Part shown: one piece after another, positions 1 to 8,206 of the stretch
How the letters are laid out: the number at the start of each line of letters is the position of its first letter
Position numbering within the stretch: position 1 is the stretch's first letter
Source of the DNA: Aminivibrio pyruvatiphilus
Lineage (GTDB): Bacteria; Synergistota; Synergistia; Synergistales; Aminobacteriaceae
Assembly: GCF_004366815.1 (NCBI RefSeq)
Contig: NZ_SORI01000001.1
Span: forward strand, 1 to 64,000
DNA: 64,000 nucleotides
Direction of reading: 5' to 3'
The notes under the pieces: model-generated
Told to the model about the DNA's origin: nothing
The model's database searches: none
Seen by the model: only the letters and a program-made list of their open reading frames with translations
Program-made: the position numbers and the translations under genes

Positions 1-68
1 GCGAAGGATGTTATGCCGCTTTCACCGCTCTTCAGTTCGATATGGATTTTCTTCGCCTTTTCCGTCAT
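1..68 (-). CDS. 5' end of an unidentified gene (partial)
   Basis: On the minus strand an ATG at 68-66 opens 22 codons that run off the left edge (N-terminus MTEKAKKIHIELKSGESGIT). It is preceded at 8 nt by GAGAGGTG, a good ribosome-binding site. It would be divergent from the riboswitch operon and share the 69-180 intergenic region with it. The fragment is too short to assign a family. It is called a gene because of the RBS and the position rather than from homology. Confidence 0.5.
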   Translation of the reverse strand, partial: MTEKAKKIHIELKSGESGITSF

Positions 69-105
69 AATGAACGCACCTCTCTGGTGAAGGGTTGTGT
101 CGTCG

Positions 106-137
106 TAAACACTACCTTAACACTGTTCTCCGAACAG
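106..137. promoter_or_regulatory. Candidate operator: 8-bp direct repeats plus palindrome
   Basis: TAAACACT (106-113) recurs as TTAACACT (117-124), 11 bp apart, about one helical turn. It runs into the inverted repeat CTGTTC-TCC-GAACAG (123-137). The position between the divergent partial gene and the riboswitch operon fits a repressor or activator site for the minus-strand gene. The cognate regulator is unknown. Confidence 0.3.
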
Positions 138-189
138 TCCAGAGAGGTTTTTTATTTTTCAGGGTGCGGATTTAGGCTCATGCCCTTCC

Positions 190-217
190 TTGACAAACTC
201 CGCCGGAAGGTCATAAT
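190..217 (+). promoter_or_regulatory. Sigma-70 promoter of the cbiK operon
   Basis: TTGACA (190-195), a 16-nt spacer and CATAAT (212-217) lie directly upstream of the cobalamin riboswitch. The -35 is perfect and the -10 is 5/6. Confidence 0.65.
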
Positions 218-225
218 ATCAGGAA

Positions 226-395
226 GGAAGCCTCAGGGGCTTTCGCCGCATGATGCTCGGGAAGCCGGTGAAAATCCGGCGCGGACCCGCCACTGTAAGC
301 CTGACGAACCCATCGGTCCACTGGAGGGGAAACCTCCGGGAAGGGATGGGGGAGAACGAGGGCAAGCCAGGAGACCGGTCGTGCGGAACCAGGGA
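226..395 (+). ncRNA. Cobalamin riboswitch (plus-strand operon)
   Basis: The core matches the B12 element in order: GCCGGTGAAAATCCGGC near 264-280, the GACCCGCCACTGT segment near 284-296, and the B12 box AGCCAGGAGACC at about 364-375. It lies between a consensus promoter and an intrinsic terminator, upstream of cobalt chelatase and uptake genes. It should therefore switch the operon off by termination when adenosylcobalamin binds. The ends are approximate. Confidence 0.93.
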
Positions 396-455
396 AGACT
401 CGCGAGGAATCGAGGCCGCCTTTTCGCAGCACCACCGCCGAAACCGCATCCATTT

Positions 456-490
456 AAAGGGGCCGATCCGCACAGGACGGCCCCTTTTGT
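456..490 (+). terminator. Riboswitch expression-platform terminator
   Basis: GGGGCCG (459-465) pairs with CGGCCCC (478-484), with AAA before and TTTT after. It lies between the riboswitch aptamer and the first gene, as expected for a transcription-attenuating riboswitch. Confidence 0.75.
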
Positions 491-568
491 CTTCGGACGC
501 GGGCGGCGGACTCCTTTCCTCCCGGCACGTTCCCCGGTCATCTTTCATCATTTCGGGAGGAGAAAAGG

Positions 569-1459
569 ATGAGGAAGAACATGGTAACCGTATTGCTGTT
601 GGGACTTGCGGCTGTCGGCCTGCTTGCGGGTGCGGCCGCCGCGTCGGGAAAGGCCGGAGCAGAAAAGCAGGGGATCCTGCTCGTGGCCTTCGGAACCTCC
701 GAGCCGGAGGCCCGGGGCGCCATCGACAGGATCGTGGAGACTGCCCGGAAAACGTTTCCGGAAGCGGAGGTCCGCCTCTCCTACACGTCGAACATCATCC
801 GCAGGAAGATCCTGAGGGAAGAGGGGCTCGAAATAGACTCTCCCCTCATCGCCCTGGCGAAGATGCAGGACGAGGGATTCACGTCGGTGACGGTGCAGTC
901 CCTCCACATCATCGCCGGAGAAGAATTCCACCAGGTCGCCTCGGTGGTCCGCTCCCTGGGAACGGTCAGGGGCAAGTACGGTTTTTCAAGGATCTCCCTC
1001 GGAGCTCCGCTGCTCTCCACGCTGGAGGACTACCGGAAGACGGCGGAGCTTCTGAAGACGAAATACGGCTCCTTCGCTGACGATGGGGGAGCTGTGGTCT
1101 TTATGGGCCACGGCACCCACCACGGCGCAAATGCGGCTTATTCCCAGATGCAGATGATCCTCGACGAAGAAGGGCTGCCCTTCGTTCTGGGTGTGGTGGA
1201 AGGATTTCCGGATATGGAGGGCGTCAAGCGGCGCCTGGCGTCCCTGAAGCCCCGGAAGGTGACCCTTGTCCCCTTTATGGTGGTGGCCGGCGACCATGCC
1301 CGGAACGACATGGCCGACGAGGACGACCCGGAATCATGGATCTCCGTGCTCCGGAAGGAAGGCTACGACGTTGAGGCGGTTTTGCGCGGCCTCGGCGACG
1401 GGGAAGGCCTGGCGGAGCTGTTCGCGGACCATATCCGGGAGGCCTCCGGAAGCAGGTAG
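569..1459 (+). CDS. cbiK: Exported anaerobic cobalt chelatase, CbiK type
   Basis: A 296-residue class II chelatase that inserts Co2+ into sirohydrochlorin (cobalt-factor II) in the early-cobalt corrin pathway. Residues about 1-26 form a clear signal peptide (basic start, hydrophobic core, AAAASG), so the enzyme is predicted to be exported, like the periplasmic CbiK of Desulfovibrio. The metal-site triad is present as H181 (in GHGTHH), E211 (VVEGFP) and H243 (AGDHA); the 30- and 32-residue spacings equal those of Salmonella H145/E175/H207. GGGAGGAG lies 7 nt upstream of the ATG. First gene after a cobalamin riboswitch, followed by an ABC importer, which supports a cobalt/corrinoid role. A role in haem or other metal chelation cannot be excluded. 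Confidence 0.88.
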   Translation: MRKNMVTVLLLGLAAVGLLAGAAAASGKAGAEKQGILLVAFGTSEPEARGAIDRIVETARKTFPEAEVRLSYTSNIIRRKILREEGLEIDSPLIALAKMQDEGFTSVTVQSLHIIAGEEFHQVASVVRSLGTVRGKYGFSRISLGAPLLSTLEDYRKTAELLKTKYGSFADDGGAVVFMGHGTHHGANAAYSQMQMILDEEGLPFVLGVVEGFPDMEGVKRRLASLKPRKVTLVPFMVVAGDHARNDMADEDDPESWISVLRKEGYDVEAVLRGLGDGEGLAELFADHIREASGSR

Positions 1460-1464
1460 CGGCA

Positions 1465-2454
1465 GTGGCGCCGGGAACACCGGGACGAAGGCTGTTTTTC
1501 GCGGGGCTGCTCCTTCTTCTTGCGGGAGCGGCCCTGTGGCGTCTTCTCGCGGGAGACATGCCCCTTTCTCCGATGGCGGTGGCGGACATTCTTTTTTCTC
1601 CCTCCCCGGCGGCCTCACCCCAGGAGATCCTGGTGGTCCGTTCGGTCCGGCTGCCCCGGCTGCTGGCCTCCCTGGGTGCGGGGGCGTCCCTGGCGGTGTC
1701 GGGGGCGGTCCTCCAGGGCGTGCTCGGGAATCCCCTGGCGGAGCCCTACACCCTGGGCATCGCCGCCGGAGCCGCCTTCGGCGCGTCACTGGCCATTTCT
1801 CTGGGGGGGATCTGGGTCTCCGGGGCCGCCTTTGCAGGGGCCCTTGCCGCCCTGGGTCTGGCCCTGCTGCTCTCCCGGCTTTCCGGGCGGGGATCCCAGC
1901 TTTCCATGGTCCTGTCGGGCATCGTGGTGAGCTCCGTCCTCTCCGCGGGGGTGACCCTCTTCAAGGCCCTGGCGGACGAAAGGGTGTCGGCCATCGTGCT
2001 GTGGCTCATGGGGAGCTTCTCCGGTGCGTCCATGAAGGAGGCCCGGGCGGTGTGCGCCGGGGCGGCACTGCTCTTCGGCGCCGCCCTGTGGTGGGGAAGG
2101 GACCTGGACGCCATCTCCCTCGGCGAGAGCCGGGCTGTGTTCCTCGGGGTGGAGGAAGGGAAGATCAAGACGGTGCTGCTGGTGCTGGCCTCCCTGGCGA
2201 CCGCCCTCACCGCGGCCTCCTTCGGCATTATCGGCTTCGTGGGCCTGGTGGGGCCCCACCTCGTGCGGCAGGTCCTGGGACCGTCCCACCGCCCCCTGCT
2301 CGCCGCGTCCTTCCTGGGCGGGGCGGTGCTTCTGGCCGGGGCCGACGGCCTGGCGAGGTCCCTGGGGGAGCTGCCCGTGGGCGTGATCACGGCCCTTGCC
2401 GGAGGACCGGTCTTCTGCTGGATTCTTGTGAGAGAAAGGGGAAAAGGAGCATGA
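1465..2454 (+). CDS. FecCD/BtuC-type ABC transporter permease
   Basis: A 329-residue permease of the iron-siderophore/cobalamin importer family. A GTG start lies 5 nt after the cbiK stop. About nine hydrophobic segments fill the protein, and family signatures are visible: RLPRLLASLGAGASLAVSG with GNPLAEPYTLGI in the N-terminal half and GLVGPHLVR in the C-terminal half. It forms the inner-membrane channel of the importer encoded with the next two genes. The B12 riboswitch upstream makes a corrinoid, cobalt-chelate or haem-like substrate most likely. The substrate cannot be decided from sequence alone. Confidence 0.9.
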   Translation: MAPGTPGRRLFFAGLLLLLAGAALWRLLAGDMPLSPMAVADILFSPSPAASPQEILVVRSVRLPRLLASLGAGASLAVSGAVLQGVLGNPLAEPYTLGIAAGAAFGASLAISLGGIWVSGAAFAGALAALGLALLLSRLSGRGSQLSMVLSGIVVSSVLSAGVTLFKALADERVSAIVLWLMGSFSGASMKEARAVCAGAALLFGAALWWGRDLDAISLGESRAVFLGVEEGKIKTVLLVLASLATALTAASFGIIGFVGLVGPHLVRQVLGPSHRPLLAASFLGGAVLLAGADGLARSLGELPVGVITALAGGPVFCWILVRERGKGA

Positions 2455-3224
2455 CGGGTGTATCGGTGCGGGATCTTTCGGCAGGGTACGGCGGAAGAAC
2501 CGTCCTCCGGGAAATCTCCGGGGATTTCCCCCGGGGTGCCCTGACCTTCCTCCTCGGCCCCAACGGCAGCGGAAAAAGCACCCTGCTCCGGGCCCTCGGG
2601 GGCGCTCTTTCACACGGCGGAACCGTAACCCTCTGCGGACGGGACGGGGCGTCCCTCTCCTCCCGGGAGCGGGGCCGCCTGGTGGGCGTGGTGACCCAGT
2701 CTCCCTCGCTGAACTTTCCCTTCACCGTGGAGGAGGTCATCTCCATGGGGAGGCTGCCCCACAGGAAGATCTTCGGGAGTTCCGACGTCCGGGGCAGGGA
2801 GGCGGTGCGGAGGGCGGCGGAGGCCATGGAGCTTGTGGACCTGCTGGACCGGCCCCTGACCACCCTGTCCGGAGGCGAACGCCAGAGGGCCATGATCGCC
2901 CAGGCCATCGCCCAGGAGCCCGAGATATTCCTCCTCGACGAGCCCTCCTCCGCCCTGGACCCGAAGCACACGCTGGGCCTCTTCCGGTTTCTCCGGCGCG
3001 CCGCGGCGGAGGGAAAGACCGTGGCGGCGGCGGTGCACGACATCAACCTCGCGGCGGAGTTCGGCGACTGCGTCTGGATATTGGGGGAGAACGGCCTCGC
3101 GGCGTCCGGGAGGGTAAAGGACGTCCTCACCGGGGAGGTGCTTTCCTCGGTGTACGGCGTCTCTTTCGCGCCCCTCTGGCGGGGGGCCGGAGAAGGGGAG
3201 CGGGTGCTGTGGCGGGCCGTCTGA
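2451..3224 (+). CDS. ABC transporter ATPase (BtuD/FepC type)
   Basis: A 257-residue ATP-binding subunit. Visible motifs are Walker A GPNGSGKST (36-44), Q-loop Q83, signature LSGGE (139-143), Walker B IFLLDEP and the switch histidine in AAVHD. The ATG at 2451 overlaps the permease stop as ATGA and is preceded by AAAAGGAG. Upstream in-frame sequence (from 1266) lies inside the permease and cbiK genes and is discarded. It couples ATP hydrolysis to the FecCD-type permease and the binding protein encoded next. Confidence 0.92.
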   Translation: MTGVSVRDLSAGYGGRTVLREISGDFPRGALTFLLGPNGSGKSTLLRALGGALSHGGTVTLCGRDGASLSSRERGRLVGVVTQSPSLNFPFTVEEVISMGRLPHRKIFGSSDVRGREAVRRAAEAMELVDLLDRPLTTLSGGERQRAMIAQAIAQEPEIFLLDEPSSALDPKHTLGLFRFLRRAAAEGKTVAAAVHDINLAAEFGDCVWILGENGLAASGRVKDVLTGEVLSSVYGVSFAPLWRGAGEGERVLWRAV

Positions 3225-4108
3225 CCCTTCCGGCCGTTTTTCTCCTTCTGCTCGCGGCCTGTCTGCCCGTCTCCGGGGAGATCCGGATTTCCGACGACAG
3301 CGGCAGGACCGTGGTCCTGGAACACGCAGCCCGGAGGGTGGTCTCCCTCTACGCCGGGCACAGCGAGAATCTCCTGGCCCTCGGCGCGGGGAATGCCATC
3401 GCCGGAGTGTCGGCGGCCGATGATCCGGCCCTTTTCCCGGGGGTACCGGTGCTCCCCATGCGGGCTGACGGGGAGCGCATCCTCGCCCTACGCCCGGACC
3501 TGGTGCTGCTGAGGCCCCAGGGAGAGGCGGCGGCGGAAGGGGTGATCCGGCTCCTGGAGCGGGGGGGCGTGCCGGTGGCCTCCCTTTCCCCTCCCACCTG
3601 GGAGACCATGGAGGCCTACCTCGTCCGCCTGGGAGCCCTCGTCGGCGCGGCAGACCCGGCACGGCCATGGCGGGAGGCGGTGTCCGCCCTGGAGCGCACC
3701 GTCCCTGCGGGGAAGCGACCCCGGGTATTCCTGGAGAGCTCCTCCCGGGGGCTTATGACCTGTTCTCCCTCATCATGGGCCGCCCGGGTGATCGCCCTGG
3801 CGGGGGGGGAGAACGCCGCGTCGGACGCGGTGCCCCTCCGTTCCGGGAGCCCCCTTGCCCCGTGGGGAGAGGAGCGGCTGCTTGCCCTCGCCGGGGAGGG
3901 GATCGACGTCTATCTCGTCCAGGTGGGGGCCATGAACCCGGTGATGGAACGGGATATTCTGGAGCGGCCGTGGATTTCCGGCCTCGGGAACGCCAGGATC
4001 GTGCTGGTGCCTGAAGAGCTTGTGAGCCGACCGTCCCTCCTCCGGCTGGAGGACGGGGTGGAATGGCTGCGGAACGTGCTGTACCCTGAAGGAGGAAAAA
4101 GGCCATGA
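3209..4108 (+). CDS. Periplasmic substrate-binding protein, BtuF/FhuD type
   Basis: A 299-residue cluster-A-III binding protein. A GTG start at 3209 overlaps the ATPase gene by 16 nt. Residues 1-23 are a signal peptide ending near VSGEI. A cysteine (LLAACLPVSG) gives a weak lipobox-like context. The body has the family pattern: RRVVSLYAGHSENLLALGAG, then RPDLVLL, then a long linker helix region. It delivers the ligand to the FecCD-type importer. The ligand is presumably a corrinoid or a related tetrapyrrole or metal chelate, inferred from the riboswitch and the cbi neighbours. Confidence 0.85.
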   Translation: MAGRLTLPAVFLLLLAACLPVSGEIRISDDSGRTVVLEHAARRVVSLYAGHSENLLALGAGNAIAGVSAADDPALFPGVPVLPMRADGERILALRPDLVLLRPQGEAAAEGVIRLLERGGVPVASLSPPTWETMEAYLVRLGALVGAADPARPWREAVSALERTVPAGKRPRVFLESSSRGLMTCSPSSWAARVIALAGGENAASDAVPLRSGSPLAPWGEERLLALAGEGIDVYLVQVGAMNPVMERDILERPWISGLGNARIVLVPEELVSRPSLLRLEDGVEWLRNVLYPEGGKRP

Positions 4109-4797
4109 AATTCTGGGGAGTGGGCCTCGGCCCCGGCGATCCCGAACTTGTTACGCTGAAAGCGCTGCGCATCCTCCGGGAGGCCGGGGCGGTGTTCGTC
4201 CCCCTGTCGGGAAAAGGGCGGGAGAGTGTCGCCGGCGCCATCCTGGGCGCACACCTGGGCCGGGAGACCATCCCCCTCCATTTTCCCATGGTGCGGGACG
4301 ATGCCCGAAGGGACGCCCTGCTCCGGGAGGAGCTGCGGAGGACCCGTCCCCTCTGGGAAGGAGCGGCCTCCCTTGCCCTGCCGGTGATAGGGGACTCCGC
4401 CCTGTACGCGACAGTCGCCTATCTCTACGACCTCCTGAAGGAGGAGATTCCGGAACTAGCCCTGGGGCTCGTTCCGGGCATTTCGGCCCATTCGCTGGCC
4501 TCGTCCCGGGCGGGGCGGTTTCTCGCCCTCGGGGACGAGAGCCTGTCGGTGATTCCCGGCACGGCTCCGGCGGAACGGGTGCGGGCCATGCTCGCCGCAT
4601 CGGACGGGGCGGCCATCTACAAGCCGTCGGCCCTCGGCGGTGAGCTCCGGTCGGTGGTTGAGTCCACGGGCCCGTGGAAAACCATCCTGCGGGTGGACAG
4701 GGCGGGCATGGAGGACGAACGGATTTTTGAGGGCGATTCGGCTCTCGACCCCTCGGGTGAATACCTGAGCGTGGTGGAGCTGCTCCGCCGGAGATGA
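4105..4797 (+). CDS. cbiL: Cobalt-factor II C20-methyltransferase
   Basis: A 230-residue SAM-dependent tetrapyrrole methylase. The start MKFWGVGLGPGDPELVTLKAL carries the glycine-rich SAM motif. GDSALYATVAYLYDLL and VPGISAHSLASS match the second and third conserved blocks of CbiL/CobI. It methylates C20 of cobalt-factor II, the step directly after the CbiK reaction, so substrate flow matches gene order. The ATG overlaps the preceding stop (ATGA). The length is normal for CbiL (about 230-240). Confidence 0.88.
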   Translation: MKFWGVGLGPGDPELVTLKALRILREAGAVFVPLSGKGRESVAGAILGAHLGRETIPLHFPMVRDDARRDALLREELRRTRPLWEGAASLALPVIGDSALYATVAYLYDLLKEEIPELALGLVPGISAHSLASSRAGRFLALGDESLSVIPGTAPAERVRAMLAASDGAAIYKPSALGGELRSVVESTGPWKTILRVDRAGMEDERIFEGDSALDPSGEYLSVVELLRRR

Positions 4798-4831
4798 CCG
4801 GCGGGAGAGCGGGGAAGGAGGGGAAGGGATC

Positions 4832-5746
4832 ATGGAAGGCGCCGACTGGAGCGGGCTGCTGAAGGGGATGGGGCTGCTGGCCCTGTCCGTTTCGGGCGGC
4901 CTCGCCCTGGGAAAGGCCATCATCGCCCTGTCCCTCCCCGAACGGCTTCTGGGTTCCCTGCTGCCCCGGCTGCGCCGTCTCCGGATCCCGGCCCAGGCCC
5001 TCTTTGCCCTCGGCGTGAGCCTGGGGTCCTCCCGGGCGGGGTCGGCTCTCGTGGCGGAAGCCTACGGCCAGGGGATCCTCTCGGAGCGGGAGGCCCTGTT
5101 CGGCACCCTCCTCCAGTCCTTTCCCGGCTATCTGAAGCGCTGGCTCGTCTCCTTTCCCGTGGCGGCGGCCCTCGCCGGGACGGCGGGGGCCATCTACTCC
5201 GTGGCCGTGCTGGCCCGGAGCTTCTGCCGTTTTCTGCTCTTCCTGTTCCTGCTCCGGGGGCGGGGGGCCACAGAGAATGAGGAAACCGTCCGCGGAACGG
5301 AAGGCCGCAGGGGCCGGGAATTTTCCTTCCTCGGAACCCTGGCGAGAACCCTGCCGGCCGCGTGGGCCTTCTACGCCCTGGCGTACCTGGCCACCCCGGC
5401 CCTGCAGGAGTTCATCGAGGCCAGGGGTGCGTCCTTCCCGCTGCTTTCGGCGGCGGGGTGGACCGTGGCTGCGGCATCCTTCGCCCATGTCAACGCGGCC
5501 CTCGGCGTGGCGGGGGGCGCTCTGGCGTCGGGGAGCCTCACCACCGCCCAGGCGGTGCTGGCGCTGCTCACGGGAAACATGCTCGCGGTGCTCTCCAGGG
5601 TGCTGCGGCAGGACATCGCCTTCTGGATCGGCATTTTCCCGGGGCGGATGGTCCGGTCCCTGTTCGTGTGGAACCTCGTTACCCTGGTGGCGACCATGGC
5701 GGCGACGGTGTGCCTGGCGGCAATCCCCGTCCTGTGGGGATGGTAA
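4832..5746 (+). CDS. Integral membrane protein of the B12-regulated operon, possible GATE-type transporter
   Basis: A 304-residue polytopic protein with about eight hydrophobic segments and a charged cytoplasmic loop (residues about 148-168, ENEETVRGTEGRRGRE). GGAAGGAGGGG lies upstream of the ATG. The small/glycine-rich helices (LGVSLGSSRAGSALVAEAYGQG, AHVNAALGVAGGALASGSL) resemble nucleoside-recognition/GATE domain proteins, often found near cobalamin genes. The substrate is unknown. Operon membership behind a cobalamin riboswitch makes transport of cobalt or a corrin precursor a reasonable inference. The family call is tentative; that it is a membrane protein is certain. Confidence 0.6.
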   Translation: MEGADWSGLLKGMGLLALSVSGGLALGKAIIALSLPERLLGSLLPRLRRLRIPAQALFALGVSLGSSRAGSALVAEAYGQGILSEREALFGTLLQSFPGYLKRWLVSFPVAAALAGTAGAIYSVAVLARSFCRFLLFLFLLRGRGATENEETVRGTEGRRGREFSFLGTLARTLPAAWAFYALAYLATPALQEFIEARGASFPLLSAAGWTVAAASFAHVNAALGVAGGALASGSLTTAQAVLALLTGNMLAVLSRVLRQDIAFWIGIFPGRMVRSLFVWNLVTLVATMAATVCLAAIPVLWGW

Positions 5747-5840
5747 AAATCCGGGCATTGTTTTTCATTTGGCAGCGGGGAGCGTTGCCATTGCTCGCTT
5801 GGGCCGTCGGCGCACATTGTCATCCGTGACAACTGCGCCT

Positions 5841-5864
5841 AAAACCGACATCCCTGTCGGTTTT
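5841..5864. terminator. Bidirectional intrinsic terminator after the cbiK operon
   Basis: A perfect inverted repeat AAAACCGACA-TCCC-TGTCGGTTTT. It separates the riboswitch operon from hemL, which therefore probably has its own promoter. Confidence 0.7.
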
Positions 5865-5946
5865 CCGGCCCGGGCGCTGCGCCTGGCAACACTCCCTCTG
5901 CCGTAAAATATACATGATGTTGGCAGAGAAAGAGAGGTTGATTGCT

Positions 5947-7224
5947 ATGGCGACGAGTGCGGAGTGGTTCACCCGGGCGAAGGAATCCCTCGCCGGGGGA
6001 GTGAACAGCCCGGTCCGATGCTGGCGGGGCGTGGGCGGAGATCCCCTGTTCTTTTTCCGGGGGGAGGGCCCCTACCTCTACAGCGTGGAGGGGAAGCGCT
6101 ACACCGACTACGTGGGGAGCTGGGGCCCCCTCATCCTCGGCCACGGCCACCCCGAGGTGGTGGAGGCCGTCTGCCGCGCGGCGTCAGACTCCACCTCCTT
6201 CGGGGCGTGCTGTCCCGCCGAGGTGGAGCTTGCCGAGGAAGTGAAGGGGGTCTTCCCCTCCATGGAGCTGCTCCGGTTCGTCTCGTCGGGGACGGAGGCG
6301 GTGATGACGGCCCTTCGGGTTGCCCGGGGGTTTACGGGGCGGGATCTCGTGGTGAAGTTCGAGGGCTGCTACCACGGCCACTCGGACAGCATGCTGGTGA
6401 ACGCAGGAAGCGGAGCCCTGACCCTCGGGAATCCCGACAGCGGCGGCGTCCCTGCTTCCGTGGCGTCCGCCACTGTGGTGGTGCCCTTCAACGACGGGGA
6501 AAAAGTTGCTGAAGCCTTCCGGCTGTTCAGCGGCCGCATCGCCGCAGTGATCGTTGAGCCCTGGGCTGGAAACATGGGCCTGGTGCCTCCCTGCGAAGGC
6601 TTTCTTCCCTTCCTGCGGGAAATTACGGAGAAGCACGGCGCCCTGCTGGTCTTCGACGAGGTGATCACAGGATTCCGGGTTTCCGAGGGGGGCGCCCAGC
6701 AGAGAGCCGGCATAGTCCCCGACCTCACCTGCCTGGGGAAGATCATCGGCGGGGGCCTTCCCGTGGGGGCCGTGGGCGGCCGCCGGGAGGTCATGGAGGT
6801 GCTCGCCCCCCTCGGGCCGGTGTACCAGGCGGGAACCCTCTCGGGAAATCCCCTGGCCATGGCGTCGGGGCTGGCGACCCTCGGGGCGCTGAAGCGGGAA
6901 GGGGTCTACGAACGGCTGGAAGAAACGGCCGTCCAGCTCGCCGACGGGCTGAAGGACGCCGCCTCCCATGCCGGGGTCCCCCTTTCGGTCTCCCGGTTCG
7001 GCTCGGTACTGGGGCTGTTCTTCGCTCCCCGGCTTCCCCGGAACCTCGGGGAAGTGAAGGGGACGGACGGGGCGAAATATCCCCCCTTCTTCCACGGCAT
7101 GGAGGAGAGGGGCCAGTACTTCGCGCCGTCGCCCTTCGAGGCAGCCTTCGTCTCCCTGGCCCACGGCCGGGAGGTGGTGGAGGAGACTCTCGCAGCAGCC
7201 CGGGAGGTCTTTACCTCCCTGTGA
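5947..7224 (+). CDS. hemL: Glutamate-1-semialdehyde 2,1-aminomutase
   Basis: A 425-residue PLP enzyme that converts glutamate-1-semialdehyde to 5-aminolevulinate, the second step of the C5 tetrapyrrole route begun by hemA at 11-12 kb. Family features are AGGVNSPVR near the N-terminus, the SSGTEAVMTALRVAR block, LLVFDEVITGFR, and the PLP lysine K265 in LGKIIGGGLPVG. The ATG at 5947 is chosen because AGAGAGG lies 9 nt upstream; an ATG at 5914 has no RBS. The 3' end overlaps hemB tail to tail by 14 bp. Confidence 0.95.
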   Translation: MATSAEWFTRAKESLAGGVNSPVRCWRGVGGDPLFFFRGEGPYLYSVEGKRYTDYVGSWGPLILGHGHPEVVEAVCRAASDSTSFGACCPAEVELAEEVKGVFPSMELLRFVSSGTEAVMTALRVARGFTGRDLVVKFEGCYHGHSDSMLVNAGSGALTLGNPDSGGVPASVASATVVVPFNDGEKVAEAFRLFSGRIAAVIVEPWAGNMGLVPPCEGFLPFLREITEKHGALLVFDEVITGFRVSEGGAQQRAGIVPDLTCLGKIIGGGLPVGAVGGRREVMEVLAPLGPVYQAGTLSGNPLAMASGLATLGALKREGVYERLEETAVQLADGLKDAASHAGVPLSVSRFGSVLGLFFAPRLPRNLGEVKGTDGAKYPPFFHGMEERGQYFAPSPFEAAFVSLAHGREVVEETLAAAREVFTSL

Positions 7225-8206
7225 CCATGCGGGCCACTTCCACGGCGGCGTAGGTGATCAGGATGTCCGCTCCCGCCCTCCGGAGGGCGAGGTGGGCCTC
7301 CAGGAGGCCCCTTGGGCCGTCCAGGGAACCGGCGGCAGCCGCATGGCGGAGCATCATGTACTCGCCGCTCACCAGGTAGCAGGCCAGGGGCAGCAGGGTG
7401 GATTCCCGGAGCCGGGAGAGAATGTCAAGATAGAGGAGGGAGGGCTTCACCATGAGGATGTCGGCCCCTTCCTCCTCGTCGAGAAGGGACTCCCGGAGGG
7501 CCTCCTTCCAGTTGGTGGAGGCCATCTGGTAGGACCGCCGGTCCCCGAAGGAGGGGGCGCTGCCCGCCGCGTCCCGGAAAGGACCGTAGAAGGCCGACGA
7601 GAACTTGGAGCTGTAGCTCATCACCGGCAGGGAGGAGAACCCCCCGTTGTCCAGGGCCCTCCGGAGGGCGGCCACCTGGCCGTCCATCATGGCGGAGGGG
7701 GCCACCATGTCCGCCCCCGCCCGGGCGTGGCTGAGGGCGATGCGGCCGAGCTCGAGGACCGTGGGGTCGTTGTCCACGGCGCCGTCCTCCTTCAGGAGGC
7801 CGCAGTGGCCGTGGTCGGTGTACTCGCACATGCAGACGTCTGTGGTGAGGTGGATCTCCCGTCCGTACCGCTCCTTCAGCCGTCTGAGGCCCTGCTGCAC
7901 CGGCTGGTCCTCCGCCCAGGCGGACGTTCCCCGGGCATCCTTCCGGGAGGGGAGCCCGAAGAGCAGGAAGGACCGTATCCCCGCCTCCAGGGCGGCGTCC
8001 ACGGCCTCGTGGAGGCGGTCGGGGGAGATGTGGTCCACCCCGTGCAGGGAGGAAACAGGGGTTCGCACTCCTGTGCCCGGGACCGTGAAGAGGGGAAGGA
8101 TCATCTGCCTCGGCTCGAGGGAGACCTCCCGCACCATTTCCGCCAGGACGGGGTGCTCCCGCAGGCGGCGCATTCTGTTCGTTGTTCCGTTCACCATTCC
8201 GTTCAT
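7211..8206 (-). CDS. hemB: Delta-aminolevulinic acid dehydratase (porphobilinogen synthase)
   Basis: A 331-residue enzyme condensing two 5-aminolevulinates to porphobilinogen. Seen are the zinc-type metal site DVCMCEYTDHGHCG, the Schiff-base regions SYSSKFSSAFYGPFRDA and VKPSLLYLDIL, and the N-terminal REHPVLAEMVREV block. The ATG at 8206-8204 has GGAGG 7 nt upstream and overlaps the cobA/hemD stop (ATGA). It is the last gene of the ten-gene minus-strand operon led by the second cobalamin riboswitch. The longer reading frame upstream lies inside cobA/hemD and is not used. Confidence 0.95.
   Translation of the reverse strand: MNGMVNGTTNRMRRLREHPVLAEMVREVSLEPRQMILPLFTVPGTGVRTPVSSLHGVDHISPDRLHEAVDAALEAGIRSFLLFGLPSRKDARGTSAWAEDQPVQQGLRRLKERYGREIHLTTDVCMCEYTDHGHCGLLKEDGAVDNDPTVLELGRIALSHARAGADMVAPSAMMDGQVAALRRALDNGGFSSLPVMSYSSKFSSAFYGPFRDAAGSAPSFGDRRSYQMASTNWKEALRESLLDEEEGADILMVKPSLLYLDILSRLRESTLLPLACYLVSGEYMMLRHAAAAGSLDGPRGLLEAHLALRRAGADILITYAAVEVARMVTGR

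Noticed and set aside
42-572. Open frame across the first riboswitch region
   Set aside because: It crosses the promoter, aptamer and terminator, has no RBS and gives an Arg/Pro-rich product; it is a GC-driven shadow.
1266-2450. In-frame N-terminal extension of the ABC ATPase
   Set aside because: It lies inside the chelatase and permease genes, is low-complexity, and the ATG at 2451 has a good RBS and gives normal length.
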